The position numbers and the translations under genes are program-made. Under the pieces are notes generated by a model that was given only the letters and a program-made list of their open reading frames with translations, made no database searches and had not been told where the DNA came from. From Taxillus chinensis (taxonomy: Eukaryota; Streptophyta; Magnoliopsida; Santalales; Loranthaceae), in NCBI GenBank assembly GCA_023512835.1, contig CM042091.1, positions 4,821,079 through 4,885,078 of the forward strand: a DNA stretch of 64,000 nucleotides, read 5' to 3'. Below are positions 15,698 through 27,310 of this stretch, piece by piece. Each line of letters begins with the position of its first letter. Position 1 is the first letter of the stretch.

Positions 15698-15824
15698 TAA
15701 GATTATATCATATGATATGAACAAATTGGGAGGAAAGAGGAAAAGGGTTAAGGTTACTAATAGTGCTCTAAGATTATATCATATGATATGAACAAACTAG
15801 GAGGAAAGAGGAAAAGGGTTAAGG
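15683..15824. repeat. 71-bp tandem duplication spanning a MITE end
   Basis: Two adjacent 71-bp units (15683-15753 and 15754-15824) differ at only a few bases. Each contains the MITE right terminus, the TAA and flanking sequence, so the duplication arose after the MITE inserted. Confidence 0.9.
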
Positions 15825-15839
15825 GAGATAATTTTTTTC

Positions 15840-18450
15840 CCATTAAGAACAAAGATAGCTACACCTGAAGATTTGATCATGAGAAAATTGTGATTTGTGT
15901 AAATTAATTAATTCCCACATTATAAAATTGCATCAAGTTATATTAGTTGAGATCTTAGGCATGATTTTAGTTGATAATCAAACAACATTATAGTTTATAA
16001 TGGAGAGACAGACAAAACAAGTGGATATAATTTGATGTTTATATCAAATTAAATATCACATTTAAACATTAATTTTCATGACAATTATATATTAAATTTT
16101 AATTAGGTTAGTTTGATTTAGAATTAAATTTAAAAAATATATTATATTTAATAATTACATGTGATTGATAGCATCCACATCATATTTATATTCTTACTCC
16201 CTATTTTAGGGAATAAATAATATAATATTTGATATATTTAGTTTATCTTTTTATATCTCATTATATATCTTTATTTCTATTATTTTAAATTATATTTTTT
16301 ATTTACTATTTTTATCTTATTCATTTATTACAATCAATCAAAAGAATATATATATATATATATATGAAAAAATATATTTAAATGTTAAATAATATTCATT
16401 AATCAAATATGCAAATTTACCATATTAACTATATTTTTAATTTCTAAATTTTATAATTATAAAAAACCTGTTATATTATAGATTTTATCTAAAATTTATT
16501 TTTTTAATAATTTTTAAAAAAAAAAATTAAAAGAATTAGTGTGAGCCATCGCCATCCGTGCCTCCACGGTGTCCAAGCAATCCTCTCTTACTATGCGAGA
16601 AGGTCTCGTGGGAGTTTTTTTTTTTTTTTTTACAGGTGTTTTTAGTTATTTTAGTTAAAACATTTCTTTCCAATTTATATAACTAACAAACAACATTCTT
16701 AGTTAAATCTCAATCACATACCGATTACATTTCTTAACATATTCTCATTTTATTCCAATAAAATTTCGTACCTCATACAATGTTTGAAAATCATAATATG
16801 AATGAAAATATCGGTAGGTGGTTGTCGGCATTGGGTATTCATGGTAAGCAAAGGTCGGTGGACTGATGGGACACAAGAACGAATCTGCAGCAAAAGCAGC
16901 GGCCTGCAGCACACAGTGTGGCAACCAAATTATGATTTTTTCGCTATGCACTTATTTGTGTTTTTGATTGTTTTAAAAAATAAATTTAAAATTTAAAAGT
17001 TATTTGGTATCTATATTTTTTAAAATAAAACAATACTATATTTAAATGTAAATTAAATTAAATAATTAATTATAAAATAATTTTCAAATTACTTTATTTT
17101 TAAGATTTAAATTCATTTTAATAAGATATATATATATTTTACTTTTCTATACTTTCTTATTTAAATTCATCATATTTTGTTTTCTAAATTTTATAAAATC
17201 TAATTTTCAGAAAATATATACTTTTAGAAATATTATTAAAATTTAAAATTACATTATAATTTCAAAAAATATTCAAATCACCAAATCACGTAACAAGGCC
17301 ATTCCAAAACCGGTCAACATTTATTTTAAACAACTGAAAAGGTTGACTGACAACATTAATTATATACACTCTACTTCAATCTCCAATCGGTGTGTTCCCG
17401 TGGTTTTATTGTTTTATTATAGATAGGGGTATTCAGCGATAACGGCGGCAGTCACGTGGACGTGCTACTGTGGAAAATCGGTACATCCGTGCCACTTTTT
17501 TTTTCTCGCTAAGAAGTACTGGATCGATCATATTTAAAATTTAATCGGTAAATGCTAAAAACAGCAAAGCGCATTTTCAGTAGTACTAACTTAAAATAGT
17601 TAATTAAAATTATATTTAACTTGTAATAATATTATTTTAGCTAATAATAACAGATAAATTTAATGCTGATAGAGTCAGGATTTCAAATATGCAGAAAAGG
17701 GAAAGGAGGGCGGAGGCACCACTGGGGGGGTGTCCCGCTGCGATGGCATCTTTAAGGTCCTAAGGAGAGAGGTCGATCGATTGGGGGCCTAGTTGCTTGG
17801 GGGAGGAAGAGAGCTAAAAAAAGCAAACGTCGCCGTTGAGAGAGAATGTCGCTGCTGCATAGGAGAGGGAGAATGTTGTTGCCGCCTTTGCGTGAGGACT
17901 GAGGGTTGCCGAATGAGTAAATTGCATGAGACAGCCCGGTATAAAAAGGCCGAGAGGGACATCTAATTTTAAAAAATATTTATTAAAAAAAGCTTATATT
18001 ATAGATAATAATAACACTGTCGGAAGGGGGGAGCCATAGCCCCCTTCCGTCTCCATGTACCTCTATCTCTACTGATATTATAGAATTGGATAGTTAGTTC
18101 ATTTGTTAATTTGGCTGAATCTTTAAAATTCTGTATCGTGAATTTTTTGTTTTGGTATAGAAAATATGGATTAGATTTGCATGTTAATTAGCACAAGGGC
18201 TATGTGCTTTGCTATTCATTGGAGAGGGAGCATGAACTCTCTTGCTGAAAACTTGCTTTGTTCGATGTGAAATGTCATTCTGATAATCTGATTTTACTTT
18301 CATTATCCCAACCATACAAGCAATTTTTTGTTTTTGTTAGTGACTATTTACCATATAAAAGTTTTATGTATAAATAGTTAATAGTTGGTCATCGTTGGAT
18401 CGATAATTAACCATTTTGTTGTCAATATAAAAAGTCCAAATCATAGACTT
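15840..18450. other. Intergenic DNA with repeat fragments
   Basis: No gene supported. A GC-richer patch at 17690-17990 and the GGGGGGAGCCATAGCCCCC motif near 18027 look like ends of old transposons. A CACGTG core occurs at about 17453, but without an identifiable downstream gene. Confidence 0.5.
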
Positions 18451-18599
18451 CTACGTTAGCGTGTTTGGTTTATGTTTTTAAAAGTTATTTTCTGTATTTA
18501 AATACAGAAAATGGTTTCATTTTTTTGTTTTTGGTTTTCAAAAACAAAAGGTTTTGAGAACGAAAAAACGAAAACATCTTAGCGACGCCGATGTTTTTC

Positions 18600-18879
18600 A
18601 AAGTGTTCTATGTGTTTCCGGTCGCCCCTTGCGACAATCCCGACGTCCCCCACCGCCCCCACCCCCCGGCGACCCACCCCGCTGCCCATCCCCCCGCCGC
18701 GCTCCAAGGCCACAGCGACACGCCCCCCTGCGCCAGAGCCACTGCGACGGCAACCCACCCTGACGCTGCCAGCCTGCTGCGACGGTGAACTCTGCAACAC
18801 CACCCCCTTCCACCCGCCGCGCTCCAAGGCCAACCCCCCCCCCCCCCCCCCCCCCGGCCACATGGGACTGTCGAGCCCC
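18600..18879. repeat. GC-rich low-complexity block with C20 run
   Basis: Cytosine-rich, CCA/CCG-rich sequence with repeated CCGCGCTCCAAGGCCA units (about 18698 and 18818) and an uninterrupted C-run at about 18834-18855. It replaces the rest of the DUF579 reading frame. Predicted proteins here are not credible. Confidence 0.7.
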
Positions 18880-19248
18880 GCGCGCGGTGACGGAGACCTC
18901 CTTTAGGGTCTGCTGTGGGGTAGCGTTGGAGGTCGTATAGTGGATTAGTGTTTCTGAGAGGGAAGGTGCTATTTTGGAGCAGGTGGGTGTTACCGGGGGA
19001 GTTTGTTGCTGCTGGCAGTGGCAGGGCTCCTCCTCTCGTGTTGTTGTTGACGATGATGTTGTTGTTTTTGCTGTCGTTGATGGTGGGTAGGGTTGTTTTT
19101 GGGTTTGGGATTGGGGAGACGAGAAGCTCGATCTGAGGACGAAGTAGGCGACAGAGACGAGGAAGAGGCAGATGATTATGCGTGTGATGGTGATGGATTG
19201 TGTGGTTTTGGTTTTGATTCTGTCCCCAAAAGACTCCCAAAAAACCAA
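18880..19248 (-). pseudogene. 5' fragment of a glucuronoxylan 4-O-methyltransferase-like (DUF579) gene
   Basis: The minus-strand translation has a short N-terminal region, a hydrophobic signal anchor (IIICLFLVSVAYFVL), a low-complexity Ser/Thr stem, and a conserved block containing SLSETLIHYTTSNATPQQT followed by EVSVTAR. I recognise this block from DUF579/GXM proteins, which methylate glucuronic acid on xylan in the Golgi. Homology stops abruptly at about 18880, before the S-adenosylmethionine-binding region. The frame then runs into poly-G and GC-rich repeats. No ATG precedes the conserved part in frame: the only apparent start codon is TTG. This is a non-functional 5' gene fragment. Confidence 0.65.
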
Positions 19249-19843
19249 AACGTTTTGGGAAATTCGGTCAGAGACCCCAGATCAAGAATCAAATTTGCAT
19301 CGATTGATTCACAGCTCCATTAACTGATAGCTCTACATAATGGAAGATTGATCATTACCCCGGCACGATCCCCCCCTCATGGCACGACGCCTCCCCGCTG
19401 CCAGGCGAGTTTTACAGAAAACGAAATACAGTTTTACAGAAAACTCACCAGTTTTACAGAAAACTCACCAGTTTTACAGAAGTCTGTTTTACAGTTTTAC
19501 ATAAGTCTGCTTAATTTTACAAAAAACAGTTTCTGAATATAATTTTTAAAACAATGTTTTCAAAACAGAAAACAAAAAATTTGAAAAAGTAGTATAGTAT
19601 GCTTCTATTTCTTGTTGAGGCATTGCAGAAAGTAGATGATATAGGAATTGAATCCTCTTGAACTGAGATTGTATACAGTATGTGTTTGGTTGAGTTATAT
19701 TGATTCAACATGCCTGTCCTTTGTGGAATAAAATAGTCACTGGTTTCTATTGAAGTTTTGATATACTCCTTGAATATGTGTGAGAATTTTGTAGTATTAG
19801 GAGCTTAGGGCACAATAAGTTCCTGGTTTGCACTTGTTTTTAA

Positions 19844-20195
19844 TTGGATGGTAGTTTTTGAAAGATGATTTTGCTGACATCTGCTATTTTGTATTTCGAT
19901 TTGTTTCATTTTGCTTGATGATGACTTGTATAGCTTTTATGGATTGAAATGACATTAATTAGATAGTTAGATCTTTAAATTAATCTCGTGCGCATTACCA
20001 AGTGAATATGCATATTTGATTGGATGGTGGATTTAAAAAAACAATTTTGCTAACATCTATTGTCTTGTATTTTGATTAGTTTCATTTTGCTGGATGATGA
20101 CTTGTATAACTTTTCTGGATTGAAATGATATTAATTAGATATTTAAATCTTTAGATTAATCTTGTGTACATCACCAATTAAAGCTGTGTATTTGA
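19844..20195. repeat. Diverged 176-bp tandem duplication
   Basis: TTGGATGG begins both units (19844 and 20020). The following sequence, including CATTTTGCTTGATGATGACT or its near copy, aligns throughout with scattered substitutions. No coding role recognised. Confidence 0.8.
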
Positions 20196-21069
20196 TTGAT
20201 TTATGATTGCTTTTGTTTTAGAGTTTCTCTGGGTGATAAATATCTTATCTTATGCCCCTAAAGCGGTACCCCCTCTTTTCCTCCCTTTTGTGGCTTCTGT
20301 GTTATTCTTGCTCGGAAGTCCATCACCACGTTCTTAATAATATTGAACGGATGCCTAAGATGAAAACTACTTGATGTTGGGTTTCATAGTGTTCTTTTTA
20401 TGATTTTCCCTTGGTTGTTTCATTCAATTTGAATCGCATGATGTCTACTTGGATGCCTACTTGAGCAATTTCCATCAAACTTGTATTTAACATGTTTTTT
20501 CATAAGATATAATGATCTTGTATTTGAATGATCTCTTGTTGCTTTTTCACGGATGTTTCAATGGAATAATAATTTTCATAGAGAGATATTACTATCATTG
20601 GCTTTAAAATTCTATCCGAAAAAACCCACAATCAATTCGAAGAAGTTATTTATTTATTTATATTTTTTAAATGGATTTATTATTTAATTTTTGTCAAACT
20701 TATTAGTTACCTACATAACATGTGCACTTACGTCTTGTAGCGATAGTAAAATAAGGTTGATTAGAACTTGAGAAGACCTTACTTTTGATTATTTATTTTC
20801 TATCAAATACTTTGTTCATTATAATTGTTATATTTATGTTGTTTGGTCGAAATTGTTTTCGGCCAATGTTCATTGGATTTAAATTAGTAGAAATTTATCC
20901 ACCAACAATGATAATTGACTAATCAAATTACTTTAGTTCTCTCATCGTATCTTTTCCTTTTTATTATATTGTTATTTAATTTCTTTCTCCTTTTCCTCTA
21001 ATATACGGGGTGGCATTGTAAAGTTTCTTATAATTGATTACCTTAAGGGAATGACAACAAGAACAATCA

Positions 21070-21960
21070 TTGAACTTATTTAGAGGGATGGACCGTTTTT
21101 TTGTTGGTATATCCCCTAATTGTCGTAGTGGACATAGTGATTCTTACTACATTTATGATGCCCATAAAAGTGATATAGCCCCTATTGAGTATGATATGGA
21201 GGATGATATTGAACATCACATGATAGTACTTGCTCTATTTAAATACTCTAATGTTGAGTACGAATCCTATTTTGAATATCCTAGTTCTTATGGTGATAAT
21301 CAGAGAGATAAGGGATTTGGTTATGTTAAAGATAGAGTAATAGTATATGAAAGCTTCCTCTTCACATTAAGGGTAAGCTTTTTTTTCATTACTAAATTTG
21401 TTGGCTTCTTTTTTCTTAGTGAATTATACACAACAATGCACACTTAATAGTTTTTATCTTTGTTGCAGGACTTCGAGCGGGATTAAGGCTAGTTGGTTTA
21501 ATTGTAGGACTTTGATAATATGTCTTCACTCAATTATTCTTGCTGGTCTACTCCCTGATTATCGTAGTGTTCATAATGGTTCTCACTACGTTCATGATGC
21601 CTAGGAAAGTGATATGGGCTCAATTGAATATGATATGGAAGATGATACTATACTAGTACTTACTGGATTTAAAAACTCTGATGTTGAGTCTGAATCCTAT
21701 TTTGAATATTTTAGTTCTTATGGTGATAATTGGGGAGATAAGAGGTTTAGTTATATTAAAGTTACCGCATACGAAAGCTTTATATTCACATTAAGGGTAA
21801 GCTTTGTTCCCGTTACTAATGTTTTTGGTTTTTTTTCTTAGTGAAAAATATATAACAATGCACACTTAAATATTTTTATCTTTATTGCAGGACTTCGAGT
21901 GGGATAAGAGTCGGTTGGTTTGATTGTTGGACTTTGATAATATGTCTTCATTTAAATTTT
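21070..21960 (+). pseudogene. Tandemly duplicated exon-intron unit of unknown origin
   Basis: Two related open stretches lie at 21070-21372 and about 21540-21795. They share a Tyr/Asp/Glu-rich peptide with motifs IEYDMEDD, ESYFEY and SSYGDN. Each is followed by an apparent intron with donor GTAAGC and a pyrimidine-rich acceptor ending TTGCAG. After each acceptor the sequence GACTTCGAG is followed by a near-identical downstream piece. Unit 2 has an in-frame stop early, near 21602. The unit length is about 440-530 bp. I do not recognise the protein. It may be a captured or decayed exon pair, because no complete gene can be assembled. Confidence 0.5.
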
Positions 21961-21984
21961 ACAATTTTAAGTTGTAGTGCATTG

Positions 21985-22430
21985 TTTTTAGGATGGAGAT
22001 AAAGAGCTTCTAGCTGTAAAATCCGGAGCCATTGCTTGTAGGCAAAAAGCTGCGAGGCCTGTCTGCGTAAGAGCTCCACCAGATGCTCGTTTTTGGCTTT
22101 GGCTTTCTTTGCTTCATTCTCAGCTTCCCTTGCACGCGTCTAAGAGTAGCAGAGTGCTTTCAAGAGTTGGGCCTTTTCAGAACTCTGTCGTGGCATTGTC
22201 ATGTCTTCGTGGGAGAGCTGTGATGGAATCCAAATTTGAGTTCCAACTAATTTTGTGTATCCCTTCTATTATAAATTTCATCGGACATGGAATTAAGACA
22301 TCAGATATCACATATGAATGAATATAATCCTGGAAACTCGTGTAGTCAAAGAAGTACTCCACATGCAATTATTCAGATGCCGCTTGACTGCATATGAAAT
22401 TCAACTCCTACAGAAGCACATGTAAGGAAA
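21985..22430 (-). pseudogene. Partial copy of exon 2 of the tail-anchored gene
   Basis: On the minus strand, 22265-21985 matches 3265-3005, the coiled-coil part of exon 2, with roughly one mismatch in ten to twenty bases. The copy stops before the transmembrane anchor. A changed codon introduces a stop in the coiled coil (TTAGACGCG around 22141). Homology continues past the exon into the intron to about 22425. It is truncated and non-functional. Confidence 0.85.
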
Positions 22431-23530
22431 TTGAAATAAGAATAGAGAATAAAAGTCATGAATCTGTTTATTTTTAAGAATATAATTATTTTTTTAAAAT
22501 TTATTACTTATAAATATTTTTAAATTTATTAGATTTACTGTTTTTTTAAAAATTATATTTTAAAAAATAATATTATCAGGTTTAAATATTTAAATTTTAA
22601 AGTAATTGGTATAAATATTTTTAAATATTGTTTTTATCGGGTTTATATTTTATAGAATTCTATTATCTCCCCCCCCCTAATAATAATAACATTATACGTT
22701 TTATCCATTTAATATCCGATTTTAAAGCCTCTGCAAAGCAGTGTGGTGGTGCGCATCCGCCGGGTGGGGGTAGGAAAGGGTGAAAACAAAAATCCCATTT
22801 TAAAATATCCTCTCTCTCTCTCTCTCTCTCTCCCCCTCTCCTCCCCCTCCCCCCTCTCTCCCTCCTTCAAAAGCCTGGGATTTGTTTTTATTGAGACGTG
22901 TAGTCTTGTTTTTTTTTTTTTGTTTTTTTTTTCTTTCTAGTTTTGCATGTTTTTTCTTTTTTTTATAGTCTTATTTGAACTCGAATTTGATTTTTCATTG
23001 CCGGGCTTTCGATTTCAAGGGTGAAACCTAACCTACGGTTGCCTCAAGCTTCTGGTAGAATTCACTTAAATGATTGCTCGTTAGGGATTGGTGTTTTTCA
23101 GGCATTTGAACTGAAATTGAAAATTTGTCATATATAGGTCGTCTATATCTTTTGGGTAGAAGGAAGGATCATCGGTCACTAGTGTTTTGTGGGTTTTTGG
23201 AATATTTGGTGAAACGCCCCAGAAATGAATCAGAAAGGCTTACTATATTCCTTTGTGGCAAAAGGAACGGTTGGTGTAGGCTTAATATATAGATAGCCCC
23301 AGCACACGCCTTGCTCGCGGATAATCCCCAACTTCAAGTCGCCGTGGGCTGGCCGCTGGAGCACTGGGTCGTTGCCGCACTGTTTCCCACGTGCTGTTGG
23401 TGGATCGTGGGATTATATAGAGCGGTGCCGCCTAGGTTTTCCTCCAAACCCTACCTACTACCTGTCTTTCGTTTCCGCCTCCTGCTCAGCTGCTCTCCAA
23501 CGGCCCCGACAGCACCGGCGACAGGTTCCC
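22430..23530. other. Non-genic part of the 3-kb block interrupting the duplicated locus
   Basis: AT-rich DNA, a (TC)n run at about 22810-22832 with C-rich continuation, and T-runs. At 23270-23530 it becomes GC-richer. No protein is recognisable. Confidence 0.5.
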
Positions 23531-23531
23531 G

Positions 23532-23956
23532 TCAAAATGTCGTAAAGGAGAACAGGCTCCCGGCATAGCTGCTCCCACTCGACAGCCTCTGCAGCGTCGT
23601 CGTTTCCGTCCGGCCAAAACTGCGGTCATCCTCCGCGGCGGTCGATTCTTCCACCGTCGGAAGTAGCGGCTCTTGGTCGTTGGTGCTGAGTCTCCGTGCT
23701 CTTGTTGTCGTCGTACTAGTTGCTCCTCCTCGTTGAATCACGTGACCCAGGCGGCCTCCTTTTCTCTCGGCCAACCCATCGCAGAAGGCGGCGAACTGCT
23801 TTTTCTGGAGCAACTTCTCGGCCGTGAATAATGGATCGGATGAGGGGCTCTTAGCAGTCGCTGTCTCCTTCGGGGCCTTACCGTCGCTGTAACAGCGAGT
23901 CCAAAAGCGATCAGATCCAGGATGAAGACGACAACCAGCAGCAGAGTAGAAGCCAT
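23532..23956 (-). pseudogene. DUF1218 first-exon fragment fused to foreign sequence
   Basis: From an ATG at 23956 the minus strand encodes MASTLLLVVVFILDLIAFGL, then AV. This is the hallmark start of plant DUF1218 membrane proteins, the family that includes MODIFYING WALL LIGNIN proteins. Homology ends within a few codons: the QRR codons usually found next survive only as CAGCGACGG in a shifted frame. The rest of the four-helix protein is absent. An overlapping frame starting ATG at 23966 stays open for 144 codons through unrelated GC-rich sequence containing TAEKLLQKKQFAAFCDGLAE, which I cannot place. I call it a chimera of captured fragments rather than a working gene. Confidence 0.6.
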
Positions 23957-24519
23957 GAGCGTCCAAGCGCGCGCTCTCTCTCCCTAGACTCTTCTGTCTC
24001 TCGCCTGGCTGCCTAGGTTTTCCTCCAAGTTAGTTTCGATTCCTCGATCGATTCTTTGTAGATGTTTGTTTTCCATCTGTTTTGGGGTTAAGATCTGTTG
24101 ATGTTAGTTTATGCCTCTGATGAATTGCTTATTTCACAATTAGGATTGTCGATGTAAGCTATTTTGAATATGAGCAGAACGTAGAGTAATGATAATGGGT
24201 GCCCTCTGTACAAAGGGCTGCGGGAGCGGCTTGGCGGGTGCAGCCAGAGATCCGTACTTCAACACCCATCTTCCTCTTTCAGATCTCATTTTCCTTAGAT
24301 TTACCCTCAACAAACCTGGTACGGTAGGGATTGGAAAGATATTGCAGGTATCATGATCTATATAATCTAATATTAATATAAGTGTATTGAGTAAAGTCAA
24401 GTCGGGAACTGCTTCCTATATGCCATTTCCTTAGGAAGATCACATTGTGTTTGTGAACTCTGGGCCTGACGTAAGAAACTTAAAGTGTATTGATACCGAC
24501 GTGCAGGTTGACTTATAAC

Positions 24520-24730
24520 AAAATTAAATGGTTGAGTAGCAAAATTAAATGGCGAGTAAGAGAGCTCCGGATGAAGACAGGAGAAATGAGAAAGATTAAG
24601 GAGGAAATGGGTCGCTGTTTGACTCGATAGCTATTAACAGCTTTAGGGCTTGGATTTTCATTTTGCAGGCTTGGAAAATTTAATGCGACCAATGATGACA
24701 TCTGAGTCATTCGAGCTTATTACTATTTAA
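24520..24730 (+). pseudogene. Copy D: 3' exon fragment of the A/B/C gene family
   Basis: The sequence WRVRELRMKTGEMRKIKEEM, followed by a TAG stop, matches the end of exon 4 of copies A-C. Then come the intron-like GGCTTGGATTTTCATTTTGC, an AG acceptor and a piece of the terminal exon (24668-24727, ending LITI and stop). Upstream exons 1-3 are missing, and a short local duplication scrambles the start. It lies directly before Harbinger transposase debris, as in copies A and B. Confidence 0.75.
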
Positions 24731-24769
24731 ATTTTATTATCATGGATATGTGAATGTATTTGTGTAAAT

Positions 24770-25110
24770 GACGTCGCTGGCAATTCCCGACGCAAATCCA
24801 TTGGAAAGTCATGTATGCCTTTGGATATGGCATGCCTTTTTTGGTTTGTTGGGTCTCATAATGACATCACTGTATTTTATTCATCTTTTGTTTTTGTTGC
24901 CTTGGCTTGTACTCTTCCGTGCAATTATACCATCAATGGTTATGAATACACAGTAAGATATTATAGATTCTTCGTGGGCAATATTAGTAAAAATAATTCT
25001 TGATTCACATGAGATTTTTTTTTTTACCCCTACATGAGTCTACAATGAAAGATGTTGAGCGTGCCTTTGGAGTACTTGAAAGGTAGATTTGCAATTATGC
25101 AGACTTGTAA
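24770..25110 (+). mobile_element. PIF/Harbinger transposase fragment
   Basis: In shifting frames the translation gives GSHNDITVFYSSFVF, then NYTINGYEYT, then TMKDVERAFGVLER. These are successive landmarks of the plant DDE_Tnp_4 (PIF/Harbinger) transposase catalytic region. Frameshifts and stops break it, and its N-terminal half and C-terminus are absent. Confidence 0.8.
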
Positions 25111-25114
25111 AATG

Positions 25115-25440
25115 AATTGGCCGTTCGTGGATTGGTCTCTTGATCGGGCAGACTGAAACACACTAAACCACCTTATATTTGGTTCATTTGAATCAAGAGC
25201 CTAAACGGATTGGTTCGTTTAGCCCATGATTCATGCGGACCAAACCAAGTCATATTTGATCCCCACACCCCAATCCCCAACCCTGTGTGTGCATGGGTGT
25301 GGTTGGCTTATGGTGGTCCTCTAGAACATGCGGCCGAAGTTGGGGAAGAAGATAGAGGGATGTTAAGATCTTGTTCACACTTAATGCTGCTACAGCTGCT
25401 CATATCTCGCTCTGGCTGAGATTTTTTTATTTAAATTCAT
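25115..25440. other. Unassigned junction DNA
   Basis: Between the Harbinger fragment and the resumed segmental duplication. No gene recognised. The 69-codon frame at 25210 resembles no family I know. Confidence 0.45.
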
Positions 25441-25444
25441 TGAT

Positions 25445-27310
25445 AATTTTTCAACAAGATATTAGAATTCCCAATCTGATGCCCATATTACTTCTCCCAA
25501 GCATAAAGGTAAATTCAAAACGTCAGATTGAATATAATCCTGGAAGATCTTAACATCCAAGAAGTACTCAATATGCAATTATTCAGACACCGTAGGACTG
25601 CATATGAAATTCAACTCCTACAGAAGCACATGGATAGGTAAGGAGCCCAATAACGCGTTTTACTTTCTTTCAAAAAAAATTACTAACGAAAATAAACCTT
25701 AAACTAGTACCACAATGAACTCTTGGAAGTATGTAATGGCTGCTTGTCTATTTTAACCTGCTGCCTTCCATGAGAGCTTTCTAAAGTGGAACTGCTTTGT
25801 GCAAAACTATTTAAATCAGAAATACTTCTATGCCGCAAAGAGGAGACAGCTAGATAACTGTCCAAATTCCCAAATTGGGAAAATTGGTCCTTCCGGACAT
25901 CATCTTTTGAGGTGGTGGAGATCACATTTCTCAACATGGTCATGTGATCCCTGTGCAACGAAGGAGGCCAATTCGTTTTTATCGGTGTGCCACCATGCCT
26001 CAGTCTTCTTGCTGGCAAACCAATCTGATTCTGAATCAGAGCACAGCTCGTCGGGTTTTAGGAAAACTGAGTCCACAACCTAGTAAGATTTATTCATTTT
26101 ATCGAGTGCATTCTCATTATGTTTGATTCTTTTAGCTCTGTCGTTGTAACTAGAGGTTCCTTCTCTATGTAGACAGTAGCATCGATAAATTTACTGTCTT
26201 CCATCTTTTGTCGGTAGCCTCCACTAAATTTGGGTGTTGCTTTAATTTTTCTCCATCAGCTTCCAAAGCATTTAACTAGTCACATGTCACACTGGTACTC
26301 AAAATTAGGCCGAACTGAAGCCACCTTTTTTCCACCACCTTGTTTCAGGATGTAAATTGGAAGCAGATGGGATCCCGCTCAGAGGCAAAACCTATGACTG
26401 GATGAGCGGATCCATCTAGTACGCAAGTGGTGCCATTACTCTTCTATTTTTTTTTACACATTTTTTCCCTGTACAGTAAAAGTGATCTCTAAGAACAGGA
26501 AAGAAAATACGTGCAATCACAAAATCAGAGTAGCATCGGGTTATTTATAAGGGAAAATTCAGTGGCCCTGCGGGCAGAAAATTGGCTCTACTAAGCTGGT
26601 ACATGAAACAGTTAAGCAACTAAAAGAAGACAGATCACATGTGAGACTATCAGATCACTAATATAGAAGACATGAACAAAGCTAAATCGAATCGATGCAC
26701 GCACATGAAAACCAACTAGCATTTGCTTCAAAAAAAAAAAAAAAACGACAACAAGACAACAATTAAAAGGGGAGAAATTAATACCGGATCGCTGATATAC
26801 ATCAACCAAACTTTGAGACGTGCAGTCTTTGCAAAATGGTAGAACAAATTAAGCAATTATTTATTCAAATGTTTAGATTTTAATTAACAGATTTGATTAT
26901 GACGTTTTCCCAGTTAAGATTCTTATTAAAACCAGAAAACTAATTATGACCCCCTTTAATACAAATTGGGTTTTCTTTTTTCTTTTTTTAAAAGTTTTCA
27001 TGATACTAATTTACAGCTGTGTAAATATTTTCATTCTTTTATTATCTTTGTTTTTCCCCTCTTAAAATGAAATAAATGAAAATAGGCGGTATTAAATCTT
27101 AAAGCAGTAATAACGTAATACATATATCTTTCTTTAAAAAACAAAAATGTAATGCATTTCTAAAATTAACGACTGAATGTATGTGGCGTCATATCATGTC
27201 AACCATGTGTTTGTGCGTGCCCTGTCCCGGTCAGGATAGCGGGGCACGTGTCCTCCATATTATTTTTAATATTATTATTATTTAAATCGTGCACCCAATA
27301 AATTTCTGCA
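25445..27310 (-). pseudogene. Broken copy of the tail-anchored gene: exon 1, leader and upstream flank
   Basis: This is a direct-repeat copy of 3360-7320 with deletions. The exon 1 counterpart is about 26435-25705. It keeps RSISDLNSFAQSSSTLESSH and the donor GTACTA, but carries frameshifts and lacks about 130 bp encoding the N-terminus after the first codons. Only one 33-bp unit is present where the parent has two. Leader pieces (26440-26760) and the far upstream flank (26785-27260 versus 6775-7270) follow in the same order. It cannot make the full protein. Confidence 0.88.

Larger units (their letters stand above)
18520..19590. mobile_element. Possible gene-carrying DNA element enclosing a DUF579 fragment
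   Basis: The left edge (about 18520-18555) and the inverted right edge (about 19545-19590) share a pattern of TTTTTTGTTTT, a short gap, then TGTTTT or GGTTTT and AAAAC. They enclose a GC-rich gene fragment. Near the right end a 20-bp unit AGTTTTACAGAAAACTCACC repeats in tandem (19430-19490). I could not define a target duplication, so the boundaries are tentative. Confidence 0.3.

Noticed and set aside
17440..17480. CACGTG G-box as a promoter element
   Set aside because: No gene start lies downstream on either strand within a reasonable distance.
18554..19136. Several long proline- or glycine-rich frames on both strands
   Set aside because: They are shadows of GC-rich low-complexity sequence. 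Only the DUF579-like minus-strand part has recognisable content.
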